DNA from: Istiophorus platypterus
Taxonomy: Eukaryota > Chordata > Actinopteri > Istiophoriformes > Istiophoridae
DNA length: 64,000 nt
Assembly: GCA_016859345.1 (NCBI GenBank)
Contig: CM029124.1
Span: 17,395,480-17,459,479, forward strand
Reading direction: 5' to 3'
The notes beneath the pieces are model-generated. The model made no database searches. It saw nothing but the letters and a program-made list of their open reading frames with translations, and was not told the origin of the DNA. Shown in pieces: positions 53,738 to 64,000 of this stretch; position 1 is the stretch's first letter; each line of letters starts with the position of its first letter. Both the position numbers and the translations under genes were made by a program.

Positions 53738-56700
53738 CTGGTGTTTATATTTTCAAGTGTGAGTGTCGGAGAGAGCGTGAGGGTGTTGGCTAGGTCACAA
53801 AATGCGTGACTGGGAAGGAAGCGGAGGCTCATTCTCCCAAACACTCAATACAGTTATAGACCATTAGCAGTCCAAGCAATCTGGGACATTTTTCTAAGTG
53901 CCAGTCAGAAACACACTAACAGCAGAGATTCCCATGATTCATTTCAATAAGCAACAAAACGTGAAAAATTACTTCTCTTTGTTCATGTTAGCACTATGCA
54001 GGCGAGATGGAGATTAGGTGAACAACTTTGAAATTGACCAAACACTGATGCAGGCTGCAAGGCTGCTCACAATCTGGACACCGAGAGGGGAGAAATCGAG
54101 CTGAAATCGGAAGAAGGGAAAGCTCTCCAGCTGGTTTGTCAACTCAGTTCACATTTACACCCTGAAGGCAGGGAAAAGTCTGTCCTTGTGCTGTATCTCT
54201 CTCAGAGCTGATACGATTAACTGGACCTTTTAGTGCAGGACCCAATGCAACCTACTCACCAGAGTCATTTCACTGTTCAACAGAGCAGCAAGCTCTCTTA
54301 GCCAGGGGCATTGATTTTCATTCTTGGTGTGACAGTGCAACAATCACAAGTTTGCTCAAGAAGTTACCAGTACTCTGTCATGGTTTCTAATGTAGTCTGT
54401 GTCAGTGTGTCAGCGTCAGTGTGCATTTGCATCTATACAGAACTGGAATCAGAGTGAAAGAAGCAGCCCTTGACTGGGTTCATCACTCAGAGTTTGTGGC
54501 AATGGGTGTGAATCTGCAGAGAGATGGATAGGCCATCTGAGCCAGCCTCACCAGGGGCTGAGCATGTTGCGCAGCACATCCATGGCCTGCTAGACAATCT
54601 AATGAAGAGTGTTCGCTTACAAGACCCCCAAACAGCAGTGGGCAAAACCAAAAGCCTTAAGCCTTATCAATACATAAGGGAAATGAAAAGTAAACTGTAA
54701 ATTTAAACCACTTCCTGGCATGTCATGCCACAATCTGGTATTAGCCCATATGGGCTTACTGGTGAGACAATCTATTCAGTAAAAATTTAAAATGTTCCCT
54801 GTTTCTTAACAGTAATGTAGTGTCCCAATAATATCTAGACAGATGCCATAACATAAGTATTTGGACAGCAAATCGATTTCACAACAGAGTATTGACTTTC
54901 ACAAAGTAGAAAAAGAGAATTTGTTGTCATATATTCCAACTAGACCTTTAAAATCACTCTAAAGTTGGGAAGAATGATGGTGAAAAGTGTGTCTCTTTAG
55001 AGTCTCTCTCTATAGAGCAAGAGCTCAGCAAGAAAGTAAAAATGCCACATCTACTTTTCATTCTAGAAAGCCTTCTGTTTTGTTGGCTAAAATATTACTA
55101 GAGCACTCAGAGTCATTCCCAAATAAATAAGGCAGTGCTTTCCATTAAGGCTTGTGACTCAGAGATCCACATAATATTCTCTGGACATCACACACCATTA
55201 TGCTGCACTGTTGTTGTGTTGCCACGACTACTGAGGTTCTCTACAAGCGGGTAAGGATGAACCAGAAGCAACACATGCATCCCCCAGTCCTAAAAAATAG
55301 TAACTCTCAGCATGTACTGTTGTTTTTCAAAACACATGACTAACATTGGATGATTCAAATTTTGAAAATGTTAATTTTCCATTTGTTCACTGTGACAACA
55401 AAGCCCATGCTTTGTTCTGGTTTCATTTTCAGAAATACTTAAACAATGACAAAAAGCAAATTTCATTTTATTTAACATTCACCTACTTGGCATCGTGGAA
55501 GGGAAAGGTGCAGTCCATTAGTTGGCTAATAAATTGGTCAGGATTTAATTTTGACTCTTATGATGACTGATATTACCCACAACACATAAAAAACAGTTGC
55601 GCCTTTACATGATACCTTGCTCTGACCACAGAATAACATTGTATTCTAATCAGCATTGACTAGACTAGGACATGTAGCTTTCTGTCCAGTAAATTATGGA
55701 TAAATGACCATGAAGGTAAACATTGCTGCCTGTGTGCCAGACAACCTCCGCAACTAAACACAGTTTCAATCAACCGCCTATCAAAAACTTTAAAAAGTCA
55801 GACTCCACTGGATCATGGTATTCTGCTCTCAGAGGGTCACCAATCTCATCAAACCTGTTATGACTGCAGCAGTGACTCCATGCAACTGAATACCGATTGC
55901 CTTTCTCACACTCATCTCAACCCCTTCAGGTTCTTTATAGTGTTCATAACCAAATTCCCTGTGCACACTAAATTGGCTCCTGTAAAAAATGATCTAATGC
56001 AGAAAGATGGGAAAGGTTTACAGCAGGTAATGGATTAGGAGTCAACCCCTCTGCATAATTACCACAGTCATCATGATAAGAGAAGTCCTCTCCACTTCTC
56101 CCTGCTATCTTTATGACCTCATTCTGATCTAAGAGGGATGGTGACACTCGTATGAACTCCAGACACAAAGTCAAAGTGAAAAATGGAAGACATTATCTGG
56201 TGTTTGCCATGTAAAAGCAACAGTAATGACATACATTAAATTTAAAACCTAGTTTGAATGTCCTTTCAATCTTTAGCGAACCCTGCAATTTTCTATAAAA
56301 CATCTCTTGATTAACTGTGATAGTCGGCTCTCTCCATCCATCATTGTCTGATACTAATCCATAGATATATGCCAAAGACAGGGGATACTAGAGTCAATGA
56401 ATTTGCAATCAGGGAAATTGCTAGGTATTTGTCAAAATTACAGAGCAACACAGTATCACCACTTGCATACTGAACATACAACAGCTATTATACAAAAGAG
56501 AAAAATTAACCATATGCAAGAAACTGGGCAGAGAGTCTTAAATATTTAGGGAATCAACACCCAGGACAAAAGAGTTTTACTTTGTCTTTAAAAACAGTAG
56601 GCAGACAGGGAGCATGAGCACAGCAGGTCTAACAATTTATCCAGGGTGGCTGCAGACCAAAGCAGGCTGAGTTAGACCATCTGCTGGGGGCTAGATGCTG

Positions 56701-59260
56701 CAGCCCAAGCCACAATTTCATGATATGGCCATCCTGCTCTCCACCCCTGCAATTTACCAGGTGTCACCACAGCCCCTCCTGTCCTGCTCTCTCCAGGTTC
56801 TCACTCAGATGACTTTTTGAAAACCTACTGTCCAACCTCCAGCCAAACGGAATTAAGCAAGAATTAAAAACTCAATGAGCCTAATAATTAAACTTTAATG
56901 GAGGACATAAAGCAACTTGACACCCTCTTAAAGTGATAGGCAGCCACCAGACCAGCATAACCAAGCTGGGCCTTGTTCCCTAAAATTATAGACTTTTCTC
57001 CTTTGCAACCCACATACTACTGCTGTCATGATAAAACCTTGTTGTGACATTTTGGAGTCTAGTGTTAATGCATTTGGATAACAATGATAATGCAGTGTTA
57101 AAGATAAGAAAATAACAATTAAGATGTGTCATAATACTTCTCGACCAAAATTTAAATATTCCGTCTCACATTTCGGAATCACTATTATATTAATATGATG
57201 AATCACCTAGTTCAACCGCAGGACTAAACAGTCTAACCTCTGCAGCATAGGATTGTACCAACAACCTGCTCCTGTGGTTCTGCAGGAACCTACTCCAATT
57301 CACATCTACTGAGCAAACAAAGGGGTACAATAACGGTCTAAATATGTAAAGACTGGAAAAGAGTCCTTCAAAGATTCCATAAATTTCACACACCAAACTT
57401 CACATTCACCTACAATATGTGTCCCTGCACTTCATGTCTGACTCATGAGAAAAAGACAGTCAGTGTGTTAAGCTCAAGACTAATACGTTCACAGTGCTCA
57501 AAAAGTCCCACACTTAATACACAGCAGTCTGCTGGTGCCAAGCCTAAATGAAAAACAGCTTGAGAAAATGGAAGTACTGCAGGCCAGAGATTGGAAGCAG
57601 TGAATAGATGAAAAGAAAGAAGTTGAACAAACTATCCAAAGATCTTATCAGTGCTCGTTGCCTGACATCCGAAATGTTAGTTCACATGCAGCTCACGCAG
57701 AATTGTGTTACTCACCAAAATTTGGACAAGAGCCATTAAAGCCAGAGCATGTCCAGGTTATTCAAAAAATAAATATTTTTTTACCATAATTCATATAACA
57801 TAGTGCAAAGTCTTTTGTTAAGGATGATGTAAACGTAGAAAGGCCTGGATCATTATTGAAATTTACTTTAACAACATACTACGTTTGTTTAACAGAGCTG
57901 TCGCAACACTGGACAAAAAAGTTCACCACTATGTTCTTATCAGTCCTACCACAAAAACAGCTACTGCAGTGTGGATAGAGTAGATGTGGGCCCACTGCTG
58001 ATACCTTCTGAACAATAGAAAAGGCTTCAGCAGTTCTTTCAACCTTTCAGACCCTCTGACAGCCTGCTAAACAGAACAAATTGCCTCCTTTCCAATATGT
58101 ACCTCAATCAGAGCCTGGACATCTGGCAGCAATAACTGCTGAAGTAAACTGCCTGCCCTTGCTAAAATTCAACAGCTTAAAACAAAAAACTGCAAAATTC
58201 CCTCCTGAACCTCATTTTCCTTTTCATACTACCTATTGCTCTTATCACTTAATAGAAACATTTCTTACCTTAACCATTTTCTTAACCTTGATTTGCATAA
58301 AATATTGACTAGGAAACTGACAAGGACTTAATATATGTCTGCAATCAATTTAATCTCTATCTATATAGAAAATACATAAATATTTAAATGACACACAACA
58401 ATAAAGTTCAGACATTTAGCAGTTATCACAAAACTCATTAGAAACAACAACTACTTAAATTACTTAATAACCACTACTAGTGCTTCATTTATAAAAGGTC
58501 AAAAGGTTCACAAAGCAAGAAGTTTGCCATGACATTTAGTGGTATGTCAGGTGTCTGTTAGCTGTACTAAACCACACCTTTGTCTTTTACATGATGCTGG
58601 CAATGATTCAGAGTGTCATCATGAATGTCACCCTGGCCTCAGCAGGAGGGGTATTTACATAATAGATTAAATTCATTAGCCTTATCCAACAGAGCAGTCT
58701 GTTTTTCACATCTATTAATCTTGCATAAATTATAGAGTCTTAATTTCACACAAGATGCACAGTGCTTAGTAGACTGTAATGTGTTAATGTGCGTGTTTTC
58801 AAATGCTGCATCAAGAAGGAAACATTATGAGACAAAACTGCAGGAAGCAGAAGTACACCACGGTAATATACTGCTAATGTACAGCCATGGTGTTGAATTG
58901 TCGACTCTTTACAGTAGCTGTAAAACAGTCCCTAGCACTGGCTGCAGAAGCAACAGGTAAAGCAAATTCTTGTAGCCCCCTTAACTGTGTGTGTAGGTTG
59001 TGAGCAGACTGCAGAAAATTACATAACAGTAGCACAAATCTCTGAAAAAGACATTTCTGCTAACCCTCTCCACCTCCTTTCTTTTACTCACTATAACAGA
59101 TTTTTACCAAGTTTTCCAAAACAGCAGCATTGGTTATGCTACCACTAATCATTATACAGCACACACATTCCACATTAATGTAAAATGAGAAGAACAGAAC
59201 TGTAAACCAAAACAAACTTAAATCAGTCATTGCACAAGAGAAACACACGGTTCTTTCAAG
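53736..59260. other. intronic DNA, no gene recognised
   Basis: 54050-54620 is GC-richer than average. It has one minus-strand segment with splice-like borders (about 54551-54585) that I do not accept as an exon. 58640-58810 is single-copy with TTCATTAGC and TCTATTAATCTTGCATAAATTA words and may be conserved. The remainder is AT-rich with chance open frames only. Confidence 0.4.
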
Positions 59261-59283
59261 AGCTCTGAAAGGATAAAGGGCAG
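59261..59283. repeat. 23-bp near-perfect direct repeat, copy 1 (acceptor-like on minus strand)
   Basis: This 23-bp sequence recurs at 59529-59551 with a single mismatch, 268 bp apart. On the minus strand this copy reads CTGCCCTTTATCCTTTCAG|AGCT, a good match to a 3' splice site. The mismatch in the other copy turns CAG into GAG at the equivalent place. Whether it is used is unknown. Confidence 0.75.
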
Positions 59284-59528
59284 GTAGGAGAAAGGGCTGG
59301 AATTGTGAACAACTTTAAAAGTTAAAATTCCAGAATATAATCTAAACATTTATTTGATTTCAGTTGATGGGAAGAAAAACCAACAAGAGCACATGTACAA
59401 TCTAATATTTATCACACTCATCACTTGCACAATGCCTCATGACCCAGCACTTTCTGAGTCATAACAGTAGAGGGCAGCCAAGAACAATTCAACAGCTCAG
59501 CTGCCTTGCAGCCGCAGACACATCAAAC

Positions 59529-59551
59529 AGCTCTCAAAGGATAAAGGGCAG
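59529..59551. repeat. 23-bp near-perfect direct repeat, copy 2 (next to macrod2 splice donor)
   Basis: This copy differs by one base from 59261-59283. It begins 10 bases inside the intron from the donor of the macro-domain exon, so the repeat flanks the splice site in gene orientation. The other copy lies 268 bp further into the intron. Confidence 0.75.
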
Positions 59552-59560
59552 AATCCTTAC

Positions 59561-59674
59561 CAGCATTGACTATGGCATCCACCTCCAAGACAGTAATATC
59601 TCCTTTGTAGAGAGATACTTTATCACTCAGCCCTCGTCCACCTGTCAGCTCCCTCCCTTCCTCTTTTTCATTGG
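59561..59674 (-). CDS. macrod2: macrod2 internal coding exon (probably coding exon 3), start of the macro domain
   Basis: On the minus strand the exon lies between the acceptor TTATTTTTCAG and the donor GCTG|GTAAGG. It is 114 nt long and fully open. It completes the split codon of the upstream exon and ends in phase 1, with the G of a likely alanine codon. The peptide is a Glu/Gly-rich linker followed by LSDKVSLYKGDITVLEVDA and then IVNA. This is the classic opening of a macro domain: the GDIT strand carries the Asp that contacts adenine, and VDAIVNA leads into the NAAN ribose-binding loop, whose remaining residues lie on the next exon. MacroD enzymes remove mono-ADP-ribose from acidic side chains and hydrolyse O-acetyl-ADP-ribose. 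The Gly-rich loop and catalytic Asp are not encoded in this window. SLY.GDIT fits MACROD2 better than MACROD1, which as I recall has SLLRSDIT. A 79-codon plus-strand frame over this exon is only its shadow. Confidence 0.88.
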
Positions 59675-59856
59675 CTGAAAAATAAAATAATAACTTTGAC
59701 TTGCTGCATTAATTCAAGAAAGACCAAAAACACTCAGAGGTATGACTCAATAGATATAAAGAGTATTCTTTCCTTGAAGTAGACAAAGAGTAAGTTCATG
59801 AAAGGTTCACGTATGTAATTAAAAAGACAACATATTTAGTGATATATCATGATGAA

Positions 59857-59916
<60 letters not shown>

Positions 59917-61397
59917 ACAGACCTATTATCAATTAATCCATTATTCCAGTTTTCTACGTAGCAATAATTAATAGAAATCCATTTAAAATAGATAGAAAAT
60001 ACTGTACTGTACTGTCAAAGGTCCAGTTTTTACATTGATACTGTGAATTTAATTTGCATACTCTTAAATGGTCATTTATATTTATATCTTCCTTCTTTCC
60101 TTTCATACAATGAATAGAATCATGTGTGTTGCAAAGTGAGTTAACATTTCCTTAGCAAGTAAGTACTGTGGATAACAAGCCAGGCAAGTTTTGCCTTTTT
60201 TGTAGAGTGTACTTCTTCTAAAAGTTGAGCCAACAGGAATGTCAGCTAAGAGCCTCCCAGGCTGCCATATAAAGTTATTAAACCTCATTTAATTTAATGC
60301 AGAGAAAAATACTACAACAGATGTCATCACCAAGCACTCCTAAACAATTTTCCATTCTACTTCACTTCACTGAACATCAATTGTAGCCTGTGCTGGTTCT
60401 ATATTAGAATCAGACAAGTCACCGGAACCATAAACTATGTTGTGTTTTGGAGTCAATGTGAGCTTCTCACTTTTCTATACATAATCTAACTGCAGCATTA
60501 GGTATAAATCAGAGTTCTCATATACACTGTAAGTCAATTAAACTAATAGCTTCATGTGAGTCTTTCATCTTTAATCCCTTTTTATTGAAACAAATACTTT
60601 TACTGTGTTAACAACATATTTTGTTATAACAACACCTGCCTTTAATTCAACTTTTCCCCCCATTATCCATATTGGTAGTAATTTTCAAAAGTTAAACAAC
60701 ATTACAAGGGTATTCTTTTACTGCCAATCCTACACTTTGACCATGAAGCCAAAAGAGGATTTTAATATTTGTTTTCCCCAAAATTAATCTGTGGATCTCA
60801 TGAGTTAAATGAATCTAAATAATATTACTAATGTCCTTGATATATGATTATAAAGCTAGGGGATTTTAACACAATAGAAAGGGATGTTTATTTTGCAGAA
60901 TAATAATAAAAAAAAAGGTTAGGTTTGTATTTAAGGCTATATAAAATGTTTTCAGAATTCAACAATTTTACTATACAGTATATTCTGTCAGCCTGTCTAC
61001 AGAAATTATGACAAAGACATGGAGTTTTTCCTGTTATATTCCTGATAGCATCGACTCTTATTCACATTTATATGTTGATTATGCTGTCTTGTGACACTTC
61101 TCTACCTCCTTCCACTGTGGTTATTGCCTCATTTCCTGTGCAATTAGAGGAACCAACTCACATCTATCTAACCAAGAGATGAAAAATAATATAAGCCTCT
61201 CAGACACTGAACACTTCTACCTTTCTCCATTAATTTTCTTCCATAGACCAGAGCCTGTTGGTCCTTAGCATGGTTCGCTTGAAATTTCACGTTAATGAAG
61301 TGTGGTAAATGCACACGAATGGGAAAAAATACATAAGATGAAACAGAAAATTGTAATGTAGATACTACACACTCAAACAATAAGCTATCTCTCTTAC
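59675..61397 (-). other. macrod2: macrod2 intron between the two visible coding exons
   Basis: This 1,723-bp intron has GTAAGAG at its 5' end (minus strand) and TTTTTCAG at its 3' end, and it is phase 1. It contains a (GAT)n tract at 59849-59916, listed separately. The rest is AT-rich, including short GTACT/ACTGT repeats near 60000-60015. I see no additional exon, RNA gene or recognisable transposon in it. Its small size contrasts with the next intron downstream, which exceeds 59 kb. Confidence 0.8.
59849..59916. repeat. (GAT)n trinucleotide repeat, about 22 units
   Basis: ATGATGAAGATG followed by uninterrupted GAT units up to 59916. It lies inside the 1.7-kb macrod2 intron, 175 bp from the macro-domain exon. 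It is not part of a coding frame. Confidence 0.95.
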
Positions 61398-61499
61398 ATC
61401 TGGTTTCCTCTGTCCAGGTTGGAATCTTGTCCAGGGATATAAAATCTTGACGACGATACTCCTTGCGTCTCTCTTCCCGATCTAGACGGAGCAGTCTCT
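61398..61499 (-). CDS. macrod2: macrod2 internal coding exon (probably coding exon 2), N-terminal segment before the macro domain
   Basis: Read on the minus strand, the exon follows a pyrimidine-rich acceptor ending CCTCCACAG and stops at the donor AGAT|GTAAGAG. It is 102 nt long and open in one frame. It starts with the last two bases of a split codon and ends with the first base of another. The 33 complete codons give a basic, charged peptide containing RLLRLDREERRKEY and then DFISLDKIPTW. From memory, human MACROD2 has ERLLK..LEERRKEY at this position, followed by a tryptophan-containing segment, and human MACROD1 has DFV.L.KIPTW. The peptide is the helical N-terminal extension that precedes the macro domain in MacroD proteins; it has no catalytic residues. 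The split codon joins the exon at 59561-59674 in frame as a serine (T+CC). The macrod2 call rests on ERRKEY here and SLYKGDIT in the next exon; macrod1 is the alternative. The preceding exon, with the start codon, is not visible up to base 64000. Confidence 0.83.
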
Positions 61500-64000
61500 C
61501 TGTGGAGGAAAAGCAACCATAAATTTTAGCAAGAAAAACAATGATAAACTACGTTGAAGAATAAAAGAGATAAGAAAAGGAGAAATAAACTTGGTACTGG
61601 CATAGACTGGCAATATCAAATGTAAAATTAATTTCCCTTGAAGGTCCCAAACTTTTTACTTAACTCTCCATTATTGAATGATCTGTTTCTTTTCTTCTCT
61701 TAATGTCACATCACACTGTCTCTAAGTGCCCTTCTTTTGTTGTGACTGACCAGCACCCATATCAGCAGTAGTCACAGGTCTTGTTTCAAACCAGACTCTT
61801 CCTTCTCCACCGCTCACTGGTACTGCAATCATCATCAGTCATGTTCTCATCCTCACTGCTTCTACTCCACCGGTCCCTATTGTTACTTTATGAAAAATGT
61901 GATGCTTAGTAATGTGATGCTTAATAATGTGATCTTTGATAATGTAATTCATGCATTAAAAATCCTCTTTTGGCTCCCATGGTCAAAGTAAAGAATAGGC
62001 AATAAAAGAGCACCTCTGGAGCTGGTAGGAATTCTGAGTATTGCTCAAACACACTTTAGTGAAGTCGCTGCTTGCCATCCAACATGCTTGAACACAAGTA
62101 CTTTGATTGAATGATGGTCTACCCTGCTTACAACATCACAGTTCACAGCCATTTGCCATGGAGACCCAAAACAATGCGGGTTCTCAATCCAATCGGATGT
62201 CACATGCTGATTTCACTCATTAGTCCCTCATCTTTGGCTGTGGTTGTTAATTACTGAAACTGGCTGTTGTTTGCATTGGCTAGAATGAAAATGTGCACAC
62301 ACTTGTGTCTCCATGACTCTCAACTAAGAACAACTGTACTACAGTATGCAACCGTGTTGCCTAAGCTTTACTGCACTATGAACTGCTTGTCCTACCTTGT
62401 TACAGTTCTCCACTGCTCTACAGCAGCACTAAGTTTGATGTTTTGCTTAACAAAGAGCTCAATTAGTAGTACTACATTAGTAGACACATAGCTGATGCTT
62501 AACCTCTGCACTACTGTATCATTCTCTAATCCTCAGAGCTTGTGTCCTCATGTTTGTGATGATGATCTTGTGACCTACTGGAGGAAGGTTCGGGAGACCC
62601 AGATAGCAGAATAGTGATGCGCAATTCAAACTTTAACAGGTTAACCAGTATAATGCCACCCTAAATTTGAAGGAATCCTTCCTGGTGACTAAATTTAACC
62701 CCATAACTATGTCATACTCACTACATGTCCAGATAAGGTTGTTCTTCATGGGTCTACATCACATCCATATATGTGTGAAGATTCTAGTGGGGGACCAACT
62801 CTTAATCAATTATTCAAATTTTATCTAATTCCCATTGTGTATCCCAATTACCTCTGTCCTACTATGTGTCCATGACACACCATGGTGTTTGCTATGGCTA
62901 TCTACCTTATCAATACTTCACAGCTATCCTTGAAACAGCCAGTGAACTATTGTTTATAGTAAGGGGCATGTAAGTGTGACTCATGTAGAAGGAAAATTCC
63001 CTCACAATGTTCATCCCCACTGACTGCAAAGGATCCTAAGCTTGCTGAGGAGCACTTCTCCACACAGCACCAGGCTGTTGTGCAAAACAAACCTCATCCT
63101 AATTATGCACTTCATTGTGAAGTCTTCACCACATAATACCCCACTGCACACAGTGTAGGTCAATGGTCAATCGAAACATTGCCTTTTAGAACAGTTTAAA
63201 TAAATTGAATGTGATATGACACCACACAGAGGTCTAGACTTCAATGCTTACCATACAACAATACACTACATCATAGGAACTCTCGGTCTTTTTTTTTATA
63301 GGGACTTTGAGTTATGATAATTGGTTCTAGCACAAATGAAAACCTAAAATATTCTGGCAGTAGGGGGCTGACTACTGTTTGTGTATGGTAGGTAAAAAAA
63401 TACAAAGTTCCTTAAGTCATCTTTTGGCAACATCCCACAGTAGGTCAGGCTTACATCAAAGGTATTTTTGCAGTAGTGGTATCCATTCTATCCCCTGTGT
63501 ATTTTCATTCCTTCTGCCCACTCCCATCATTCCCAAGGCGGCTTTTATTCTACATGGATGAATAAAAAAGGCAACTCTGAGGCTGAACACAGCAAAGCTC
63601 TCTAGACTACACTTAAAGCGCTTTGTTACTCTGCTGAACTTTTAGACACTGAAAAATCCCAAAGCTTAGCTTAGCTGCCATCAGAACAGGATGGGCTAAA
63701 AATGTGCTTTATTAAATATGAGTGTCTACATAGAAGGTTGTGTTACTGGAGCCACCACATTACTGATGCTAAGTCCCATACAATTTTTCTGTACTTGAAT
63801 TCTGGATGGGAAGGGTAGTCACTGTAATGCTGCAGACAACCCTGAACGAAATTATACTTAAAAAATTATGCAAAAGGAAAGGATGACTGTCACATAAAAT
63901 CTCATTTTATGGAATGTTTCTTTTAACTTTTAAGATACATTTTCACCCTTGTTTAGTTCATTTTGTTAAGGAAAGCTCCCCAACTTCAATATACTCCTCA
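61500..64000 (-). other. macrod2: partial macrod2 intron upstream of the first visible exon
   Basis: This 2.5-kb stretch is immediately 5' of the 102-nt exon in gene orientation. I looked on the minus strand for a first coding exon with a start codon followed by a Lys-rich run, as in human MACROD2, and found none before the window ends. The region has unremarkable AT-rich sequence, a 15-bp minisatellite at 61896-61955 and a T8 run near 63290. The intron therefore probably continues past base 64000. Confidence 0.65.
61896..61955. repeat. 15-bp minisatellite, four copies
   Basis: Four adjacent 15-bp units start with AATGT: AATGTGATGCTTAGT, AATGTGATGCTTAAT, AATGTGATCTTTGAT and AATGTAATTCATGCA. 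The first two are nearly identical and the copies diverge rightward. Confidence 0.85.

Larger units (their letters stand above)
1..59560 (-). other. macrod2: partial giant macrod2 intron (at least 59.5 kb)
   Basis: Everything left of the GTAAGG donor at 59560 is inferred to be one intron. No minus-strand segment shows the next expected macro-domain peptide (NAAN followed by a Gly-rich LLGGGGVDG-type loop). No open frame exceeds about 140 codons on either strand, and none resembles a known protein other than transposon remnants. In mammals MACROD2 has introns of hundreds of kilobases and, from memory, FLRT3 is nested in an early intron on the opposite strand. A leucine-rich-repeat coding exon of roughly 650 codons, which flrt3 would have, is absent. 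If flrt3 is nested here too, it lies to the left of base 1 and reads rightward. Confidence 0.72.

Noticed and set aside
54545..54600. Minus-strand segment with acceptor-like TTGTCTAG, an in-frame QAMDVLRNMLSP peptide and a donor-like CTG|GTGAGG (about 35 nt).
   Set aside because: It is very short, matches no protein I recognise, does not continue the macro domain, and its length gives no meaningful join to the macrod2 exon phase.
1..64000. CRISPR arrays, operons, phage or plasmid modules, rRNA and canonical tRNA genes.
   Set aside because: None is visible; the only tRNA-like sequence is the SINE head at 34.3 kb, and the window has the texture of vertebrate intronic DNA.

Overview
This window looks like nuclear DNA from a bony fish, probably a spiny-rayed teleost. 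It is AT-rich and has no operon-like gene packing. Nearly all open frames are short and unrelated to known proteins. It carries dinucleotide and trinucleotide microsatellites, a tRNA-derived SINE, decayed LINE pieces, and several interspersed repeats that I recognise from memory of teleost genomes.

Only two protein-coding exons can be supported, both on the minus strand near the right end: 61398-61499 and 59561-59674. They have correct splice sites and a shared split codon. Joined, they encode a basic, charged N-terminal segment and the first strand region of a macro domain of the MacroD family (mono-ADP-ribosyl hydrolases). The best match is macrod2; a macrod1 orthologue is the main alternative. 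The gene is transcribed from right to left. The first coding exon should lie beyond base 64000. The exon carrying the Gly-rich ribose/phosphate loop of the macro domain should lie to the left of base 1.

The layout is as follows. 61500-64000 is part of the upstream intron, with a small 15-bp minisatellite. 59675-61397 is a 1.7-kb intron with a (GAT)n tract. 1-59560 is one continuous intron of at least 59.5 kb. In mammals the equivalent MACROD2 intron is huge and, as I recall, contains FLRT3 on the opposite strand. No flrt3 coding sequence is present here, so it would be expected further left on the plus strand.

The big intron contains relic transposons: a MITE-like repeat at 5.6 kb, a teleost repeat split by a poly-A retroposon at 13.9-14.5 kb, an LTR-like fragment at 19.9 kb, a SINE at 34.3 kb, LINE pieces at 38.4 and 39.8-40.65 kb, and a MITE-like fragment at 44.6 kb. 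It also has simple repeats and several unique stretches that read like conserved regulatory DNA. The clearest is a cluster of SOX-type sites at 18.15-18.26 kb; others are a perfect DR1 nuclear-receptor site at 1.28 kb and a TTAATTAA palindrome at 11.11 kb. I cannot test conservation from one sequence, so these stay candidates. I found no RNA gene, CRISPR array, phage or bacterial-type system, and no convincing new biological system.
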